Source: Hymenobacter chitinivorans DSM 11115
GTDB taxonomy: Bacteria > Bacteroidota > Bacteroidia > Cytophagales > Hymenobacteraceae
Assembly: GCF_002797555.1 (NCBI RefSeq)
Contig: NZ_PGFA01000001.1
Coordinates: 2,108,001-2,172,000, forward strand
Length of the DNA stretch: 64,000 nucleotides
Direction: 5' to 3'
A model generated the notes under the pieces. It searched no databases. It was not told where the DNA came from and saw nothing but the letters and a program-made list of their open reading frames with translations. A program made the position numbers and the translations under genes. How positions within the stretch are numbered: position 1 is the first letter of the stretch; the number at the start of each line of letters is the position of its first letter. This document shows, piece by piece, positions 7,831-16,707 of this stretch.

Positions 7831-9267
7831 ATGAAAAAACTCGATAAACTGATTCTCCGGGCCTTTGCCGGGCCCTTTCTGCTCACTTTCGCCGTGGTGC
7901 AGTTCATCCTGCTCATGGTGACCCTGCTCAAGTACATGGACGACTTGATCGGGAAAGACCTGGGCTGGCAGGTAATTACCAAGCTGATCATGATGTTCAG
8001 CGTGATTACCATTCCCACGGCCCTGCCGCTGGCCGTGCTCTTGTCGTCCTTGATGACCTACGGTAATTTGGGCGAGCACCACGAGCTGACGGCCATTAAG
8101 AGCTCGGGTATTTCGCTGCTGCGCATTCTGCGGCCAGTCATGATTTTGAGCGTGGTCCTGGCCGGCTTGGCTTTCTGGTTCAACAACCGCATTGTGCCCA
8201 GCGCCAACCTGGAAACTTTCAGCCTACTCTGGGACGTGCGCCAGCAAAAACTGGCCCTCGATATCCGCGAAGGGGTATTTTACAACGGTTTACCCGGCAT
8301 CACGATTAAAGTCAATAAAAAGGAAGGCGAGAACGGCGACCGGCTCAAAGGCGTTATGATCTACGACCACCGCAACGGCCAAGGTAACGCCACCGTTATT
8401 CTAGCCGACTCCGGCCGCATGTTTACCCGCTTCAACGGTGGCTACCTAAGCCTGGAGTTGTTTCACGGCCGCACCTACATTGAGCAACCCGACGCCCGCG
8501 ACCGGGCCGGGGCATCTTTCTACCGTCAGGCTTTCGACCGTAACCTGATTACGTTTTCCCTGTCTTCGTTTAATCTGAGCCTGACGGACAAGAAGCTGTT
8601 CGCGGAAAACAAGATGATGAAGAATATTCCCCAGCTGCAGCAATTCACCGACTCGCTGCATAACAAGCTGGTAGTTGAGCGGCAGCAGTTTCCGCGGCAA
8701 CTCAACCCGTATTACGTGTACCTGCGCCTGGATACGACTGGGCAGGCTTTGCGCCAGCGGGTCGAAAACTGGCAGGTGCCCACTACGAAGTTGCCTGTAG
8801 TCAATACCAACCTGCTGGATCAGGCCGAAAACCGGGTGCGCAACCTGCGTACCTACGTGGGCAGCTCCTCCGAGCACATGAGTAATCTGGCCAAGGAAGC
8901 CGGTAACTTCCGCATCGAAATCTACAAAAAGTATACCCAGTCGGTGGCCGTGCTGCTCATGTTTTTGATAGGGGCGCCGCTCGGGGCCATCATCAAAAAA
9001 GGCGGTTTGGGCGTGCCAGTGCTGATTTCCATTGTCTTTTTCATCGTCTATTACGTCTTGTCCATCATCGGCGAGAAGTACGCCCGCGAAGGTGTGATGC
9101 CCGTGGCCTCGGGCGTCTGGATGGCTACCGTGCTGCTGCTGCCCGTGGGCCTGTTCTTCCTCAACCAGGCCCGCCGCGACTCCGGTCTACTCGAAACCGA
9201 CATCTTCGGCCGCCTCTTCCGCAAAATCAAGCTGCCCCTGCGCGGCTACAAGAAAGCGGCTTCTTAG
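7831..9267 (+). CDS. LptF/LptG-family permease of lipopolysaccharide export
   Basis: The 478-residue protein has the YjgP/YjgQ layout: KLDKLILRAFAGPFLLTFAV leading three membrane segments (to about residue 115), a large periplasmic jellyroll domain, and three more membrane segments near 370-460 (VAVLLMFLIGAPLGAIIKKG). These permeases work with LptB and LptC to extract LPS from the inner membrane. Whether it acts as LptF or LptG cannot be decided; Bacteroidota often split these genes. The start ATG at 7831 (MKKLDK) is chosen over a frame extension to 7780 because the extension is not conserved-looking. Confidence 0.9.
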   Translation: MKKLDKLILRAFAGPFLLTFAVVQFILLMVTLLKYMDDLIGKDLGWQVITKLIMMFSVITIPTALPLAVLLSSLMTYGNLGEHHELTAIKSSGISLLRILRPVMILSVVLAGLAFWFNNRIVPSANLETFSLLWDVRQQKLALDIREGVFYNGLPGITIKVNKKEGENGDRLKGVMIYDHRNGQGNATVILADSGRMFTRFNGGYLSLELFHGRTYIEQPDARDRAGASFYRQAFDRNLITFSLSSFNLSLTDKKLFAENKMMKNIPQLQQFTDSLHNKLVVERQQFPRQLNPYYVYLRLDTTGQALRQRVENWQVPTTKLPVVNTNLLDQAENRVRNLRTYVGSSSEHMSNLAKEAGNFRIEIYKKYTQSVAVLLMFLIGAPLGAIIKKGGLGVPVLISIVFFIVYYVLSIIGEKYAREGVMPVASGVWMATVLLLPVGLFFLNQARRDSGLLETDIFGRLFRKIKLPLRGYKKAAS

Positions 9268-9522
9268 TAATGTTAATGTGCTGATGTGTTGGAATGTGCT
9301 GATGTGCTAATCAGCTGTCCTTGCGAGGCGCAGCCGTGGCCATCTGCCCTCTGCGCAGGCATAGCCTTTTCCCCAAAAAGCCCTTTCCTACGTGCGTAGG
9401 AAAGGGCTTTTCACTTTAGAAGATTGGGCGCATTTCAGCGGACGGATGGCTTCGCGCTGCTCGCCATGGCACATTCCCCACATTTAGTACATTCCTCACA
9501 TTCTCCATTAGCACATTCAACA
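9268..9522. repeat. Nested inverted repeats filling the lptF-rpsO gap
   Basis: Starting right after the lptF stop, 9268-9310 is made of AATGTG and TGCTGATG-type units. The right outer arm (9469-9522) is made of the complementary CACATT units and ends next to the rpsO promoter. Inside lies a second pair: a TTGCGAGGCGCAGCCGTGG-type arm (9316-9346) opposed to 9443-9472, and a terminator sits at the centre (9375-9412). The gap 9268-9609 holds no gene. Confidence 0.6.
9375..9412 (+). terminator. lptF terminator
   Basis: A long perfect stem AAAAGCCCTTTCCTA (9376-9390) / TAGGAAAGGGCTTTT (9397-9411) closes over a 6-nt loop and ends in T residues. Confidence 0.88.
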
Positions 9523-9539
9523 TAAAACCCCTACCTTTG
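9508..9539 (+). promoter_or_regulatory. rpsO promoter
   Basis: TACCTTTG (9532-9539) is a perfect TAnnTTTG -7 element; TTA at 9508-9510 is a one-mismatch -33 element with 21-nt spacing. Transcription should begin near 9545. Confidence 0.7.
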
Positions 9540-9543
9540 CGGC

Positions 9544-9594
9544 CACCCCGAGGTGCGGGGTGACTTTTCTTTTCATATTTAATCCAAGACGGGG
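9544..9594 (+). promoter_or_regulatory. Candidate S15-responsive leader in the rpsO 5' UTR
   Basis: Almost at the predicted transcript 5' end, CACCCCG (9544-9550) pairs with CGGGGTG (9556-9562). A second CGGGG (9590-9594), 15 nt before the rpsO ATG, could pair with the same CCCCG, giving two mutually exclusive states. rpsO is autoregulated by structurally diverse leaders in several phyla; this assignment is inference. Confidence 0.4.
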
Positions 9595-9609
9595 AAAACC
9601 TATCTGCCG

Positions 9610-9885
9610 ATGAAACTCACTACCGAAATTAAGCAGGAAATCTTCGCGAAGAACAGCCTGACCAAGACTGCAACCGACACGGGTTCGGCTGAATCGCAAA
9701 TTGCCCTGTTTACGCACCGCATCATTCACCTGACCGAGCACCTGAAGGTGAACAAGAAGGACTTCTCGACCCGTCTGGGCCTGCTGAAGCTCGTGGGTAA
9801 GCGTCGCCGCCTGCTGGACTACCTGCAGCACCGCGAAATCAACCGCTACCGCGCAATCATTAAAGAGCTGGGTATCCGCAAGTAA
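9610..9885 (+). CDS. rpsO: Ribosomal protein uS15
   Basis: The 91-residue protein has the S15 signature ([20 protein letters not shown] followed by [20 protein letters not shown] and RRRLLDYLQ). S15 binds 16S rRNA at the central-domain three-way junction and starts platform assembly of the 30S subunit. It has its own promoter and terminator, although pnp follows directly as in the common rpsO-pnp order. A candidate autoregulatory hairpin lies in the 5' UTR. Confidence 0.98.
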   Translation: MKLTTEIKQEIFAKNSLTKTATDTGSAESQIALFTHRIIHLTEHLKVNKKDFSTRLGLLKLVGKRRRLLDYLQHREINRYRAIIKELGIRK

Positions 9886-9898
9886 CCTCGCCCGCCTG

Positions 9899-9939
9899 GA
9901 GCAGGGAGCCTTTTTACGAAGGTTCCCTGCTCTTTTTTT
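9899..9939 (+). terminator. rpsO terminator
   Basis: GAGCAGGGAGCC (9899-9910) pairs with GGTTCCCTGCTC (9921-9932; one G-T pair) and is followed by seven T residues. Confidence 0.92.
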
Positions 9940-10080
9940 GGCCTAGCTGGTAACGAATCGGTGCCAGCGGGTTGTTGCCCTTACGATTCGCGCTTACCCC
10001 AGAGCAAAACCAGGTCCGATGCCGGACTTTGTTTTTCCAGGCTGCTCGCCCGCTGTCGCTTTTTCAAGCAAACTGAGAAG

Positions 10081-12246
10081 ATGCCCAATTACACCGCTAT
10101 TACCAAAAGCATTACCCTGCCCGATGGTCGGCAGATTTCCATCGAAACCGGCAAGCTGGCCAAATTCGCGGATGGTGCCGTAGTCGTGCGCCTCGGCGAC
10201 GCGATGCTGCTGGCTACCGTCGTGTCGCAGCCCAGCGCCCGTGGCGACGTGGATTTTCTGCCGTTGTCGGTTGATTACCAAGAAAAGTTCGGCGGCGCCG
10301 GCAACATTCCCGGCTCGTTCCAGCGCCGCGAAGGCCGCCTGTCGGACTACGAGATTCTGGTCTGCCGCATCGTGGACCGCATCCTGCGCCCGATGTTCCC
10401 CAAGGACTATCACTACGAGGTGCAGGTAATGATTACCCTGATTTCGGCCGATAAGACCGTGCAGCCCGACGCGCTGGCCGCCCTGGCCGCCTCGGCTGCC
10501 CTCTCGATTTCGGATATTCCCTTCGCCGGCCCCATTTCGGAGGTTCGCGTGGCCCGCATCGACGGCAAGCTGCAGATCAACCCTTTGACGGCCGACATTG
10601 CCCGCGCCGACATCGACCTGATTGTAGGTGCCACCGCCGATTCGGTAGCCATGGTGGAAGGTGAGATGAACGAAGTGAGCGAGGAAGAAATGGTGGAAGC
10701 CATTGCCTACGCCCACGAAGCCATCAAGGAGCAGGTGCGCGTGCAGCAGGAATTGGCCGCTGAAGTTGCCAAATCCCACGTGAAGCGTGAGTATCCCAAG
10801 TACGAGGAAAACGACGAGCTGAAGCAGCGCATCATCCAGGAGGTGTACCAGCAGGCCTACGAAGTAGCCAAGTCGGGCAACACCAGCAAAGCCGGCCGCA
10901 AGGAAGGCTTTGGCGCTATCAAAAAGTCGCTGACCGAAAAGCTGCTGGAAGAGCAGCCCGAGCTGGACATGAAAATGTTCGGCCGCTACTACGCCTCGGC
11001 TGAAAAGAAAGCCATCCGCGACATGATGATTAAGGAGCGCACCCGCCTCGACGGCCGCGCCCTGACCCAGATTCGCCCCATCTGGAGCGAGGTGAACTAC
11101 CTGCCCGGTGCTCACGGCTCGGCCCTGTTTACCCGCGGTGAAACCCAGTCGCTGACCACGGTAGCCCTGGGCACCAAGCTCGATGAGCAGATCATCGACA
11201 CGGCCATGACCTCGGGCTACAGCAAATTCATGCTGCACTATAACTTCCCGGCCTTCTCGACCGGTGAGGTGAAGCCCAACCGCGGCCCCGGCCGCCGCGA
11301 AATCGGCCACGGCAACCTGGCCCTGCGCTCCTTGAAGAAGGTAATGCCTTCCGACGACGAGAACCCCTACACCGTACGCATCGTGTCGGACATCCTGGAG
11401 TCGAATGGCTCTAGCTCGATGGCCACGGTTTGCGCCGGCTCGATGGCGCTGATGGACGCTGGTATTCCCGTGCGCGCCGCCGTTTCGGGTATTGCCATGG
11501 GCCTCGTGCAGGACAAGGAAACCGGCGAATACGCCGTGCTGTCCGACATCCTGGGTGACGAGGACCACCTCGGCGACATGGACTTCAAAGTAACCGGCAC
11601 CGAGAAAGGTATCGTGGCTTGCCAGATGGACATCAAAATCCAGGGCCTGAGCAACGAAATCATGACGGCCGCCCTGCACCAGGCCCGCGAAGGCCGCCTG
11701 CACATCCTGGGTGAGATGGCCAAGACCATCAGCCAGCCTGCCGCCGAGCTGAAGCCCCACACGCCCCGCTCGCACAAGATGCTGATTGACAAAGAGTACA
11801 TCGGCGCCGTAATCGGGCCCGGTGGCAAAGTCATCCAGCAGATCCAGAAGGACACCAACGCCACGGTTATCATCGAGGAGAAGGACGAGAAAGGCCACGT
11901 GAGCATCTACGCTTCCAACCAGGAAGACATGGAAGCCGCCATCGGCCGCATCCGCGCCATTGCCGCGACGCCCGAGGTGGGCGAAACCTACAAGGGCAAG
12001 GTGCGCAGCATTCAGCCCTACGGCGCCTTCGTGGAAATCATGCCGGGCAAAGATGGCCTGTTGCACATTTCCGAGGTGTCGCACGAGCGGCTGGCCACGC
12101 TGGAAGGCGTGCTGGAAGTAGGCCAGGAAATCGACGTGAAGCTGTTGGACATCGACAAGAAAACGGGTAAATACCGTCTCTCGCGCAAGGTGTTACTACC
12201 TAAGCCCGAGCGTGCTGCCAGCAGCAACGGCGAAGCGCAAGCCTAA
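10081..12246 (+). CDS. pnp: Polyribonucleotide nucleotidyltransferase (PNPase)
   Basis: PNPase degrades RNA 3' to 5' using phosphate and forms a trimer. The 721 residues show two RNase PH domains (first from about residue 10, second from about 320 with [20 protein letters not shown]), the catalytic region [15 protein letters not shown], a KH domain ([20 protein letters not shown]) and a C-terminal S1 domain ([20 protein letters not shown]). The start at 10081 ([20 protein letters not shown]) gives the normal N-terminus; an in-frame extension to 9961 is unlikely. A U-less hairpin follows the gene at 12272. Confidence 0.98.
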   Translation: MPNYTAITKSITLPDGRQISIETGKLAKFADGAVVVRLGDAMLLATVVSQPSARGDVDFLPLSVDYQEKFGGAGNIPGSFQRREGRLSDYEILVCRIVDRILRPMFPKDYHYEVQVMITLISADKTVQPDALAALAASAALSISDIPFAGPISEVRVARIDGKLQINPLTADIARADIDLIVGATADSVAMVEGEMNEVSEEEMVEAIAYAHEAIKEQVRVQQELAAEVAKSHVKREYPKYEENDELKQRIIQEVYQQAYEVAKSGNTSKAGRKEGFGAIKKSLTEKLLEEQPELDMKMFGRYYASAEKKAIRDMMIKERTRLDGRALTQIRPIWSEVNYLPGAHGSALFTRGETQSLTTVALGTKLDEQIIDTAMTSGYSKFMLHYNFPAFSTGEVKPNRGPGRREIGHGNLALRSLKKVMPSDDENPYTVRIVSDILESNGSSSMATVCAGSMALMDAGIPVRAAVSGIAMGLVQDKETGEYAVLSDILGDEDHLGDMDFKVTGTEKGIVACQMDIKIQGLSNEIMTAALHQAREGRLHILGEMAKTISQPAAELKPHTPRSHKMLIDKEYIGAVIGPGGKVIQQIQKDTNATVIIEEKDEKGHVSIYASNQEDMEAAIGRIRAIAATPEVGETYKGKVRSIQPYGAFVEIMPGKDGLLHISEVSHERLATLEGVLEVGQEIDVKLLDIDKKTGKYRLSRKVLLPKPERAASSNGEAQA

Positions 12247-12271
12247 CCATTTTCCTGCTGTAGAACTTTCG

Positions 12272-12309
12272 CGGGTACCGGCATGTTGGTCACAATCAGC
12301 CGGTACCCG
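12272..12309. other. Long perfect hairpin between pnp and rpoD, no T run
   Basis: CGGGTACCGGC (12272-12282) is perfectly complementary to GCCGGTACCCG (12299-12309) across a 16-nt loop. There is no T tract on either side, so it is not a canonical terminator; it could protect or process the pnp 3' end or fold in the rpoD leader. Confidence 0.6.
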
Positions 12310-12366
12310 TAGAAAGGGTACAACGATGTTTAACATTTTCAGAAATACTCTACTTCCGCGCCCGCA

Positions 12367-13230
12367 ATGAGACAGCTAAAGATCAGCAAGCAAATCACCA
12401 ACCGCGAAAGCCAGTCGCTGGACAAATACCTCCAGGAGATTGGTAAGGTGGATTTGCTAACCCCCGACGAGGAGGTAACGCTGGCGCAACGCATACGAGA
12501 AGGCGACCAGCAAGCGCTGGAAAAGCTGACCAAAGCCAACCTGCGCTTCGTGGTGTCGGTGGCCAAACAATACCAGAACCAGGGCTTGTCCTTGGGCGAC
12601 TTGATCAACGAGGGCAACCTGGGCTTGATCAAAGCGGCCAAGCGCTTCGACGAAACCCGGGGCTTTAAATTCATTTCCTACGCCGTATGGTGGATTCGCC
12701 AGTCGATTCTGCAGGCCCTGGCCGAGCAGTCCCGCATCGTGCGCTTGCCCCTGAACCGCGTAGGTTCGCTGAATAAGATTTCCAAGTCGTTTTCCGAGCT
12801 GGAGCAGAAATTCGAGCGCGAGCCCTCGCCCGAAGAAATTGCCGAAGTCCTGGAGCTCACGACCTCTGAAGTTGTGGATACGCTCAAGATTTCGGGCCGT
12901 CACGTGTCGGTAGATGCTCCCTTCGTGCAAGGTGAGGAGAACCGCCTGCTCGACGTGCTGGAAAACGAAGACGAGGAGTCGCCCGATACCGGCCTGATGA
13001 ACGACTCGCTCCGCAAGGAAGTGCAGCGCGCCCTGAGCACGCTCACCAAGCGCGAAGCCGACGTGATTACCCTGTATTTCGGCCTCAACGGCGAGCATTC
13101 CCTGACCCTGGAAGAGATTGGCGAGAAGTTCAACCTGACCCGCGAGCGGGTGCGCCAGATCAAGGAAAAAGCCATTCGCCGCCTGCGCCACACCTCGCGC
13201 AGCAAGGCCCTGAAGCCCTACCTGGGATAA
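12367..13230 (+). CDS. rpoD: Primary sigma factor (RpoD/SigA)
   Basis: The 287-residue protein directs RNA polymerase to housekeeping promoters. It contains region 1.2 ([20 protein letters not shown]), region 2 ([20 protein letters not shown], then [20 protein letters not shown]), region 3 and the region 4 helix-turn-helix ([20 protein letters not shown]). Region 1.1 is absent, as is usual for the primary sigma of Bacteroidota, which recognises TTG/TAnnTTTG promoters. That agrees with the promoters found throughout this window. A strong terminator follows. Confidence 0.98.
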   Translation: MRQLKISKQITNRESQSLDKYLQEIGKVDLLTPDEEVTLAQRIREGDQQALEKLTKANLRFVVSVAKQYQNQGLSLGDLINEGNLGLIKAAKRFDETRGFKFISYAVWWIRQSILQALAEQSRIVRLPLNRVGSLNKISKSFSELEQKFEREPSPEEIAEVLELTTSEVVDTLKISGRHVSVDAPFVQGEENRLLDVLENEDEESPDTGLMNDSLRKEVQRALSTLTKREADVITLYFGLNGEHSLTLEEIGEKFNLTRERVRQIKEKAIRRLRHTSRSKALKPYLG

Positions 13231-13251
13231 GTTTTTTACTTATCCGCCCAG

Positions 13252-13280
13252 AAAAACCCCAACCCAACGTTGGGGTTTTT
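13252..13280 (+). terminator. rpoD terminator
   Basis: Perfect stem AAAAACCCCAAC (13252-13263) / GTTGGGGTTTTT (13269-13280), 5-nt loop, T run included. Confidence 0.93.
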
Positions 13281-13455
13281 CTTTGGGGGTAAGTCAACTA
13301 CGCCGGAAAAGTACAGTCCGGTCCCGCTATGATGATGCCGCTCGTCCCGGCTCCTGACGTTCTGGTTGGTCTTGCCAACCCCAGCTCTGCCGTTTCGGCA
13401 TACCCGGGGTTATGGCTCAGTTTAGGCTATACCAACCAATGTTGGCCCCCGGCGG

Positions 13456-13483
13456 TTGAAAAGCCGCGGGAAGCTTACTTTTG
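13456..13483 (+). promoter_or_regulatory. trxB promoter
   Basis: TACTTTTG (13476-13483) is a perfect -7 element 26 nt before the trxB ATG. TTG at 13456 is spaced 17 nt away, a little short. The rest of the 279-nt gap from rpoD holds no gene. Confidence 0.6.
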
Positions 13484-13509
13484 CAGTTCAAATTGCCATT
13501 CCTACTCTC

Positions 13510-14454
13510 ATGGACAATACCACGGAGCACGTTAAGTGTCTCATTATCGGTTCGGGGCCCGCGGGCTACACGGCCGCTATATATGCCGCCCGAGCCAATA
13601 TGGCGCCCGTTATGTACCAGGGCTTGCAGCCCGGCGGCCAGCTGACGATTACCAACGACGTTGAAAACTTCCCCGGCTACCCCGACGGCGTGATGGGTCC
13701 GGAAATGATGGAAGACCTCAAGAAGCAGGCCGCCCGCTTCGGTACCGATATCCGCTATGGGCTGGCCACGGCCGTTGACTTCTCGGGCCACCCGCACCGG
13801 GTAACCATCGACGAAAACAAGCAGATTACGGCCGATGCCGTCATCATTGCCACCGGAGCCTCGGCCAAGTGGCTGGGTCTGGAGTCGGAGGCACGGCTGA
13901 ACGGGTCGGGCGTGTCGGCCTGCGCCGTGTGCGACGGGTTCTTCTACCGCGGCAAGGACGTGGCTATTGTGGGGGCCGGCGACACGGCTGCCGAGGAAGC
14001 GACCTACCTGGCCAACCTCTGCAATAAGGTGTACATGCTGGTGCGGAAAGGGGAGATGCGGGCTTCGAAGATCATGCAGAAGCGCGTGCTCGACAACCCC
14101 AAGATTGAGGTGCTCTTCGATACGGCTACCGACGAGATTCTGGGGCAGTTTGCCGTGGAAGGCGTGCGGGTGAAAAACCTGCTCACGCACGAAACGCGGG
14201 AGTTGACCGTTGAAGGCTTCTTCGTGGCAATCGGCCACGAGCCCAACTCCAAGATTTTCCAGCCCTACCTGCACCACGACGAGCAGGGCTACCTCAAAAC
14301 GATTCCCGGCTCGGCCAAAACCAACGTCGACGGCGTCTTTGCCTGCGGCGACGTGCAGGACTTCACCTACCGCCAGGCCGTGACGGCCGCCGGCTCGGGC
14401 TGCATGGCCGCCCTGGACGCCGAACGCTACCTGGCCGCGCTGGGAGTACATTAG
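13510..14454 (+). CDS. trxB: Thioredoxin-disulfide reductase
   Basis: TrxB is the FAD enzyme that passes electrons from NADPH to thioredoxin in the cytoplasm. The 314 residues show the FAD-binding CLIIGSGPAGYTAAIYAARA, the redox motif CAVCDG (C138 and C141), the NADPH-binding AIVGAGDTAAEEATYLANLC and the C-terminal FACGDVQDFTYRQAVTAAGS. The ATG at 13510 (MDNTTEHVKC) is chosen because it lies just before the FAD fold and 26 nt after a good promoter; an in-frame frame extension to 13456 overlaps the promoter. Confidence 0.97.
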   Translation: MDNTTEHVKCLIIGSGPAGYTAAIYAARANMAPVMYQGLQPGGQLTITNDVENFPGYPDGVMGPEMMEDLKKQAARFGTDIRYGLATAVDFSGHPHRVTIDENKQITADAVIIATGASAKWLGLESEARLNGSGVSACAVCDGFFYRGKDVAIVGAGDTAAEEATYLANLCNKVYMLVRKGEMRASKIMQKRVLDNPKIEVLFDTATDEILGQFAVEGVRVKNLLTHETRELTVEGFFVAIGHEPNSKIFQPYLHHDEQGYLKTIPGSAKTNVDGVFACGDVQDFTYRQAVTAAGSGCMAALDAERYLAALGVH

Positions 14455-14564
14455 TGGTGAAATTGTGAAGTTGTGAAATTGTGAGTTCTGGTACTTCTGG
14501 CGCCGTGTAGCGTGGAGGAACATTAACTCTCAATTTCACAACTTCACAACTTCACAATTTCACC
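14455..14564. repeat. Stop-to-start inverted repeat of TGTGAAATT units (trxB to M23 gene)
   Basis: The left arm (14455-14487) begins at the base after the trxB stop and reads GGTGAAATTGTGAAGTTG... in tandem units of 8-9 nt. The right arm (14525-14564) is its reverse complement with one extra unit and ends about 10 nt before the next start. About 37 nt of unique sequence lies between. The stem could exceed 30 bp. Confidence 0.8.
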
Positions 14565-14573
14565 TTCTATCTT

Positions 14574-15692
14574 TTGCTCTTGTTGAAATTTGTGAAATAC
14601 TGGCTGGGGCCGTTGCTGCTGCTCGTGCTGCTGGTGGTGGCGCCGGAGCGGGTGCTGGCTCAGCGCCGGAAAGTACCGGAACCCAAGGCCAAGGCCGGCC
14701 CGGCGGGTAAGCGGAAGGACTTCTTCCGGATTAAGTCGCCCAAAATCCGCTACGTGCGGCCCGATACCACGATTCTGATTGAAACCAAGGATTTGCCCGA
14801 CGACAACTCGGACGAGGCCAAGTCGATTTTCTTCAATCCGGCCAAGAAGCTTTCCATCGTCAGCGAGGACACAACTACGCTCAACGAGGGCGAGCAGCAG
14901 ATTGTGGAAATGTCGGAGGAGGTCCTCATCGACAGCTCCTGGATTAAGGTGGCCGGCTATTATGCTATCTGGGATACGCGCAACATCAACCCCTACCGGG
15001 TGGATGGCCGCCGCATCCGGGATACCCTAAACCTGCGGCTCACCGACCCCAGCAAGCAGCGCTTCGCCAAGATGCCCCTGCGCACGACCCCGCTCACGTC
15101 CGACTTCGGCTTCCGTGGCTACCGCTGGCACTACGGCGTGGATCTGGACCTGGAAACGGGCGACTCGGTGCGGGCCGCGTTTGATGGCGTGGTGCGCATT
15201 TCGAAGTGGGACGGCGGCGGCTACGGCAACTATCTGCTCGTGCGCCACTACAACGGCGTGGAAACCCTCTACGGCCATTTGAGCAAGGCCCTAGTAGCCC
15301 CCGGTACCTTCGTCAAGGCCGGGCAGCTCATTGGGCGCGGGGGCAGCACGGGGCGCAGCACGGGCTCCCACCTGCACTTCGAGGTGCGCTACGAGGGCAA
15401 CCCCATCGACCCGGAGCGCATGTACGACTTTCCCGACTACAAGCTGCTCAAGGACAACTTCCAGATTACCTCGGCCCTGTTTGACTATTACAGCAAGGCT
15501 CTGCGGGCCAAAGCCGCCGCCAAGCAGCGTAGCAGTGCTTCCGCGGCCCGCCGGATAGTTACCCACCGTATCCGCAGCGGCGACACCATTTCGGAAGTAG
15601 CCCAGAAGTACGGCGTTTCCCAGGCCCAAATCCGGCGTCTGAACGGCAACGTGAAAACCCTGCGCCCCGGCAAAACCCTGCGGATTAAGTAG
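14574..15692 (+). CDS. Secreted M23 metallopeptidase with LysM domain
   Basis: The 372-residue product has an N-terminal signal segment (LGPLLLLVLLVVAPERVLAQ). A Gly-Gly endopeptidase-type M23 domain spans about residues 175-285, with zinc ligands in HYGVDLD and HLHFEVR. A C-terminal LysM repeat (HRIRSGDTISEVAQKYGVSQ) binds peptidoglycan. It likely cuts cell-wall cross-links or activates an amidase during growth or division. No ATG precedes the signal peptide: TTG at 14574 or 14583, or GTG at 14592, must serve, so the exact start is uncertain. Confidence 0.88.
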   Translation: MLLLKFVKYWLGPLLLLVLLVVAPERVLAQRRKVPEPKAKAGPAGKRKDFFRIKSPKIRYVRPDTTILIETKDLPDDNSDEAKSIFFNPAKKLSIVSEDTTTLNEGEQQIVEMSEEVLIDSSWIKVAGYYAIWDTRNINPYRVDGRRIRDTLNLRLTDPSKQRFAKMPLRTTPLTSDFGFRGYRWHYGVDLDLETGDSVRAAFDGVVRISKWDGGGYGNYLLVRHYNGVETLYGHLSKALVAPGTFVKAGQLIGRGGSTGRSTGSHLHFEVRYEGNPIDPERMYDFPDYKLLKDNFQITSALFDYYSKALRAKAAAKQRSSASAARRIVTHRIRSGDTISEVAQKYGVSQAQIRRLNGNVKTLRPGKTLRIK

Positions 15693-15711
15693 GGCAGAAG
15701 CTGCCTCTTAT

Positions 15712-15880
15712 CTGTCATCCTGAGCCCTGCGAAGGACCTTCCTCAACTAAGTGAAAAGCCTTCTTCAACGTATAAAGCCCTTTACCGCTCTACTGGTAAA
15801 GGGCTTTGTGCATTTAGTAGGCTGCAGTGGGATAGGCGAGCAAGGGCCTTCACAAGCGTATGCCAGATCAAGAATGACAG
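15712..15880. repeat. Composite palindrome (GTCATCCTGAGC type) around a terminator
   Basis: CTGTCATCCT with downstream GAGCCCTGCGAAGGACCTT begins at 15712, and the opposing AGAATGACAG ends at 15880. A terminator stem AAAGCCCTTTACC (15774-15786) / GGTAAAGGGCTTT (15795-15807) sits between them. The GTCATCCTGAGC...GAAGGAcCTT pattern is a widespread bacterial intergenic repeat type. Confidence 0.55.
15774..15807 (+). terminator. Terminator after the M23/LysM gene
   Basis: A perfect 13-bp stem AAAGCCCTTTACC / GGTAAAGGGCTTT with an 8-nt loop; the T tract is short. Right after, 15901-15926 carries a lone CTCACC-unit arm touching the bshB1 start. Confidence 0.8.
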
Positions 15881-15926
15881 CCGGATTGCAGTACAGAACA
15901 ACAACTCACCATCTCACCATTTCCCA

Positions 15927-16646
15927 ATGAAACTCGATATTCTGGCCTTGGGCTCCCATCCTGATGATGTTGAAATGTCGGCCGCCGGTACCTTGCTGGC
16001 GGCCGCGGCGATGGGCAAGAAAATCGGCATCGTGGACTTCACCCGCGGGGAGCTGGGCACGCGCGGCACGCCGGCTACCCGGGCCGCCGAAGCCGAGGCC
16101 GCCAGCCGGATTCTGGGGCTGAGCGCGCGCGAAAACCTGGGCTTGCCCGACGGCTTCTTCCGCAACGACCGGGAGCACCAGCTGCCGCTCATTGCGGCCC
16201 TGCGCCGCTACCAGCCCGACGTGGTGCTCTGCAACGCCATCCACGACCGGCACCCCGACCACGGCCGCGGGGCCCAGCTGGCCTCCGAAGCCTGCTTTCT
16301 GAGCGGCCTGCGCATGATTGAAACCTTCGACGCCGACGGGCAGCCCCAGCAGCCCTGGCGCCCCCGCACCGTGTACCACTACATCCAGGACCGCCAGATT
16401 GCCCCCGACTTCGTGGTCGACATCTCTGAGTTCTGGCCCGGTAAGTGGGCGTCCATTCAGGCCTATAAAACCCAGTTTTTCGACCCCAACAGCCAGGAGC
16501 CCACCACTTACCTTTCCACGCCGGTGTTCAGCCAGTTTATGGAAGCCCGGGCCCGGGAGTTTGGCCACATCATCGGCGTCGAGTTCGGGGAGGGTTTCAC
16601 CCGGCAGCGGCCCGTGGGCGTGCGCGACATTACGACCCTGATTTAA
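15927..16646 (+). CDS. bshB1: Bacillithiol biosynthesis deacetylase BshB1
   Basis: BshB1 removes the acetyl group from GlcNAc-malate in the second step of bacillithiol synthesis. The 239-residue PIG-L/LmbE-family protein carries the zinc-binding AHPDD-like motif (GSHPDDVEMSAAGTL, residues 10-24), the strongly family-specific DFTRGELGTRGTPATRAAEA, and HDRHPDHGRGAQL. The start ATG at 15927 (MKLDILALGSHPDD) matches the family exactly. Bacillithiol is the low-molecular-weight thiol of many Bacteroidota; bshA and bshC are not in this window. Confidence 0.95.
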   Translation: MKLDILALGSHPDDVEMSAAGTLLAAAAMGKKIGIVDFTRGELGTRGTPATRAAEAEAASRILGLSARENLGLPDGFFRNDREHQLPLIAALRRYQPDVVLCNAIHDRHPDHGRGAQLASEACFLSGLRMIETFDADGQPQQPWRPRTVYHYIQDRQIAPDFVVDISEFWPGKWASIQAYKTQFFDPNSQEPTTYLSTPVFSQFMEARAREFGHIIGVEFGEGFTRQRPVGVRDITTLI

Positions 16647-16707
16647 AGCAGCTGATCTGTAAGCCGTATTAGCTTGTTGGGCAACTGACCGAGCTGAATT
16701 TCGACGA

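Noticed and set aside
9994..12084. 696-codon open frame antisense to pnp
   Set aside because: It lies opposite a full-length conserved PNPase; high GC with third-position bias produces long antisense frames. The translation is low-complexity His/Gly/Leu/Val-rich without motifs.
12299..12366. rpoD promoter immediately upstream of the gene
   Set aside because: No TAnnTTTG with a spaced TTG could be found; TACTTCCG is too poor a match, so none was annotated.
14455..14564. CRISPR array
   Set aside because: Units are only 6-9 nt, directly tandem, without spacers, and are opposed by a complementary arm; no cas genes are present.
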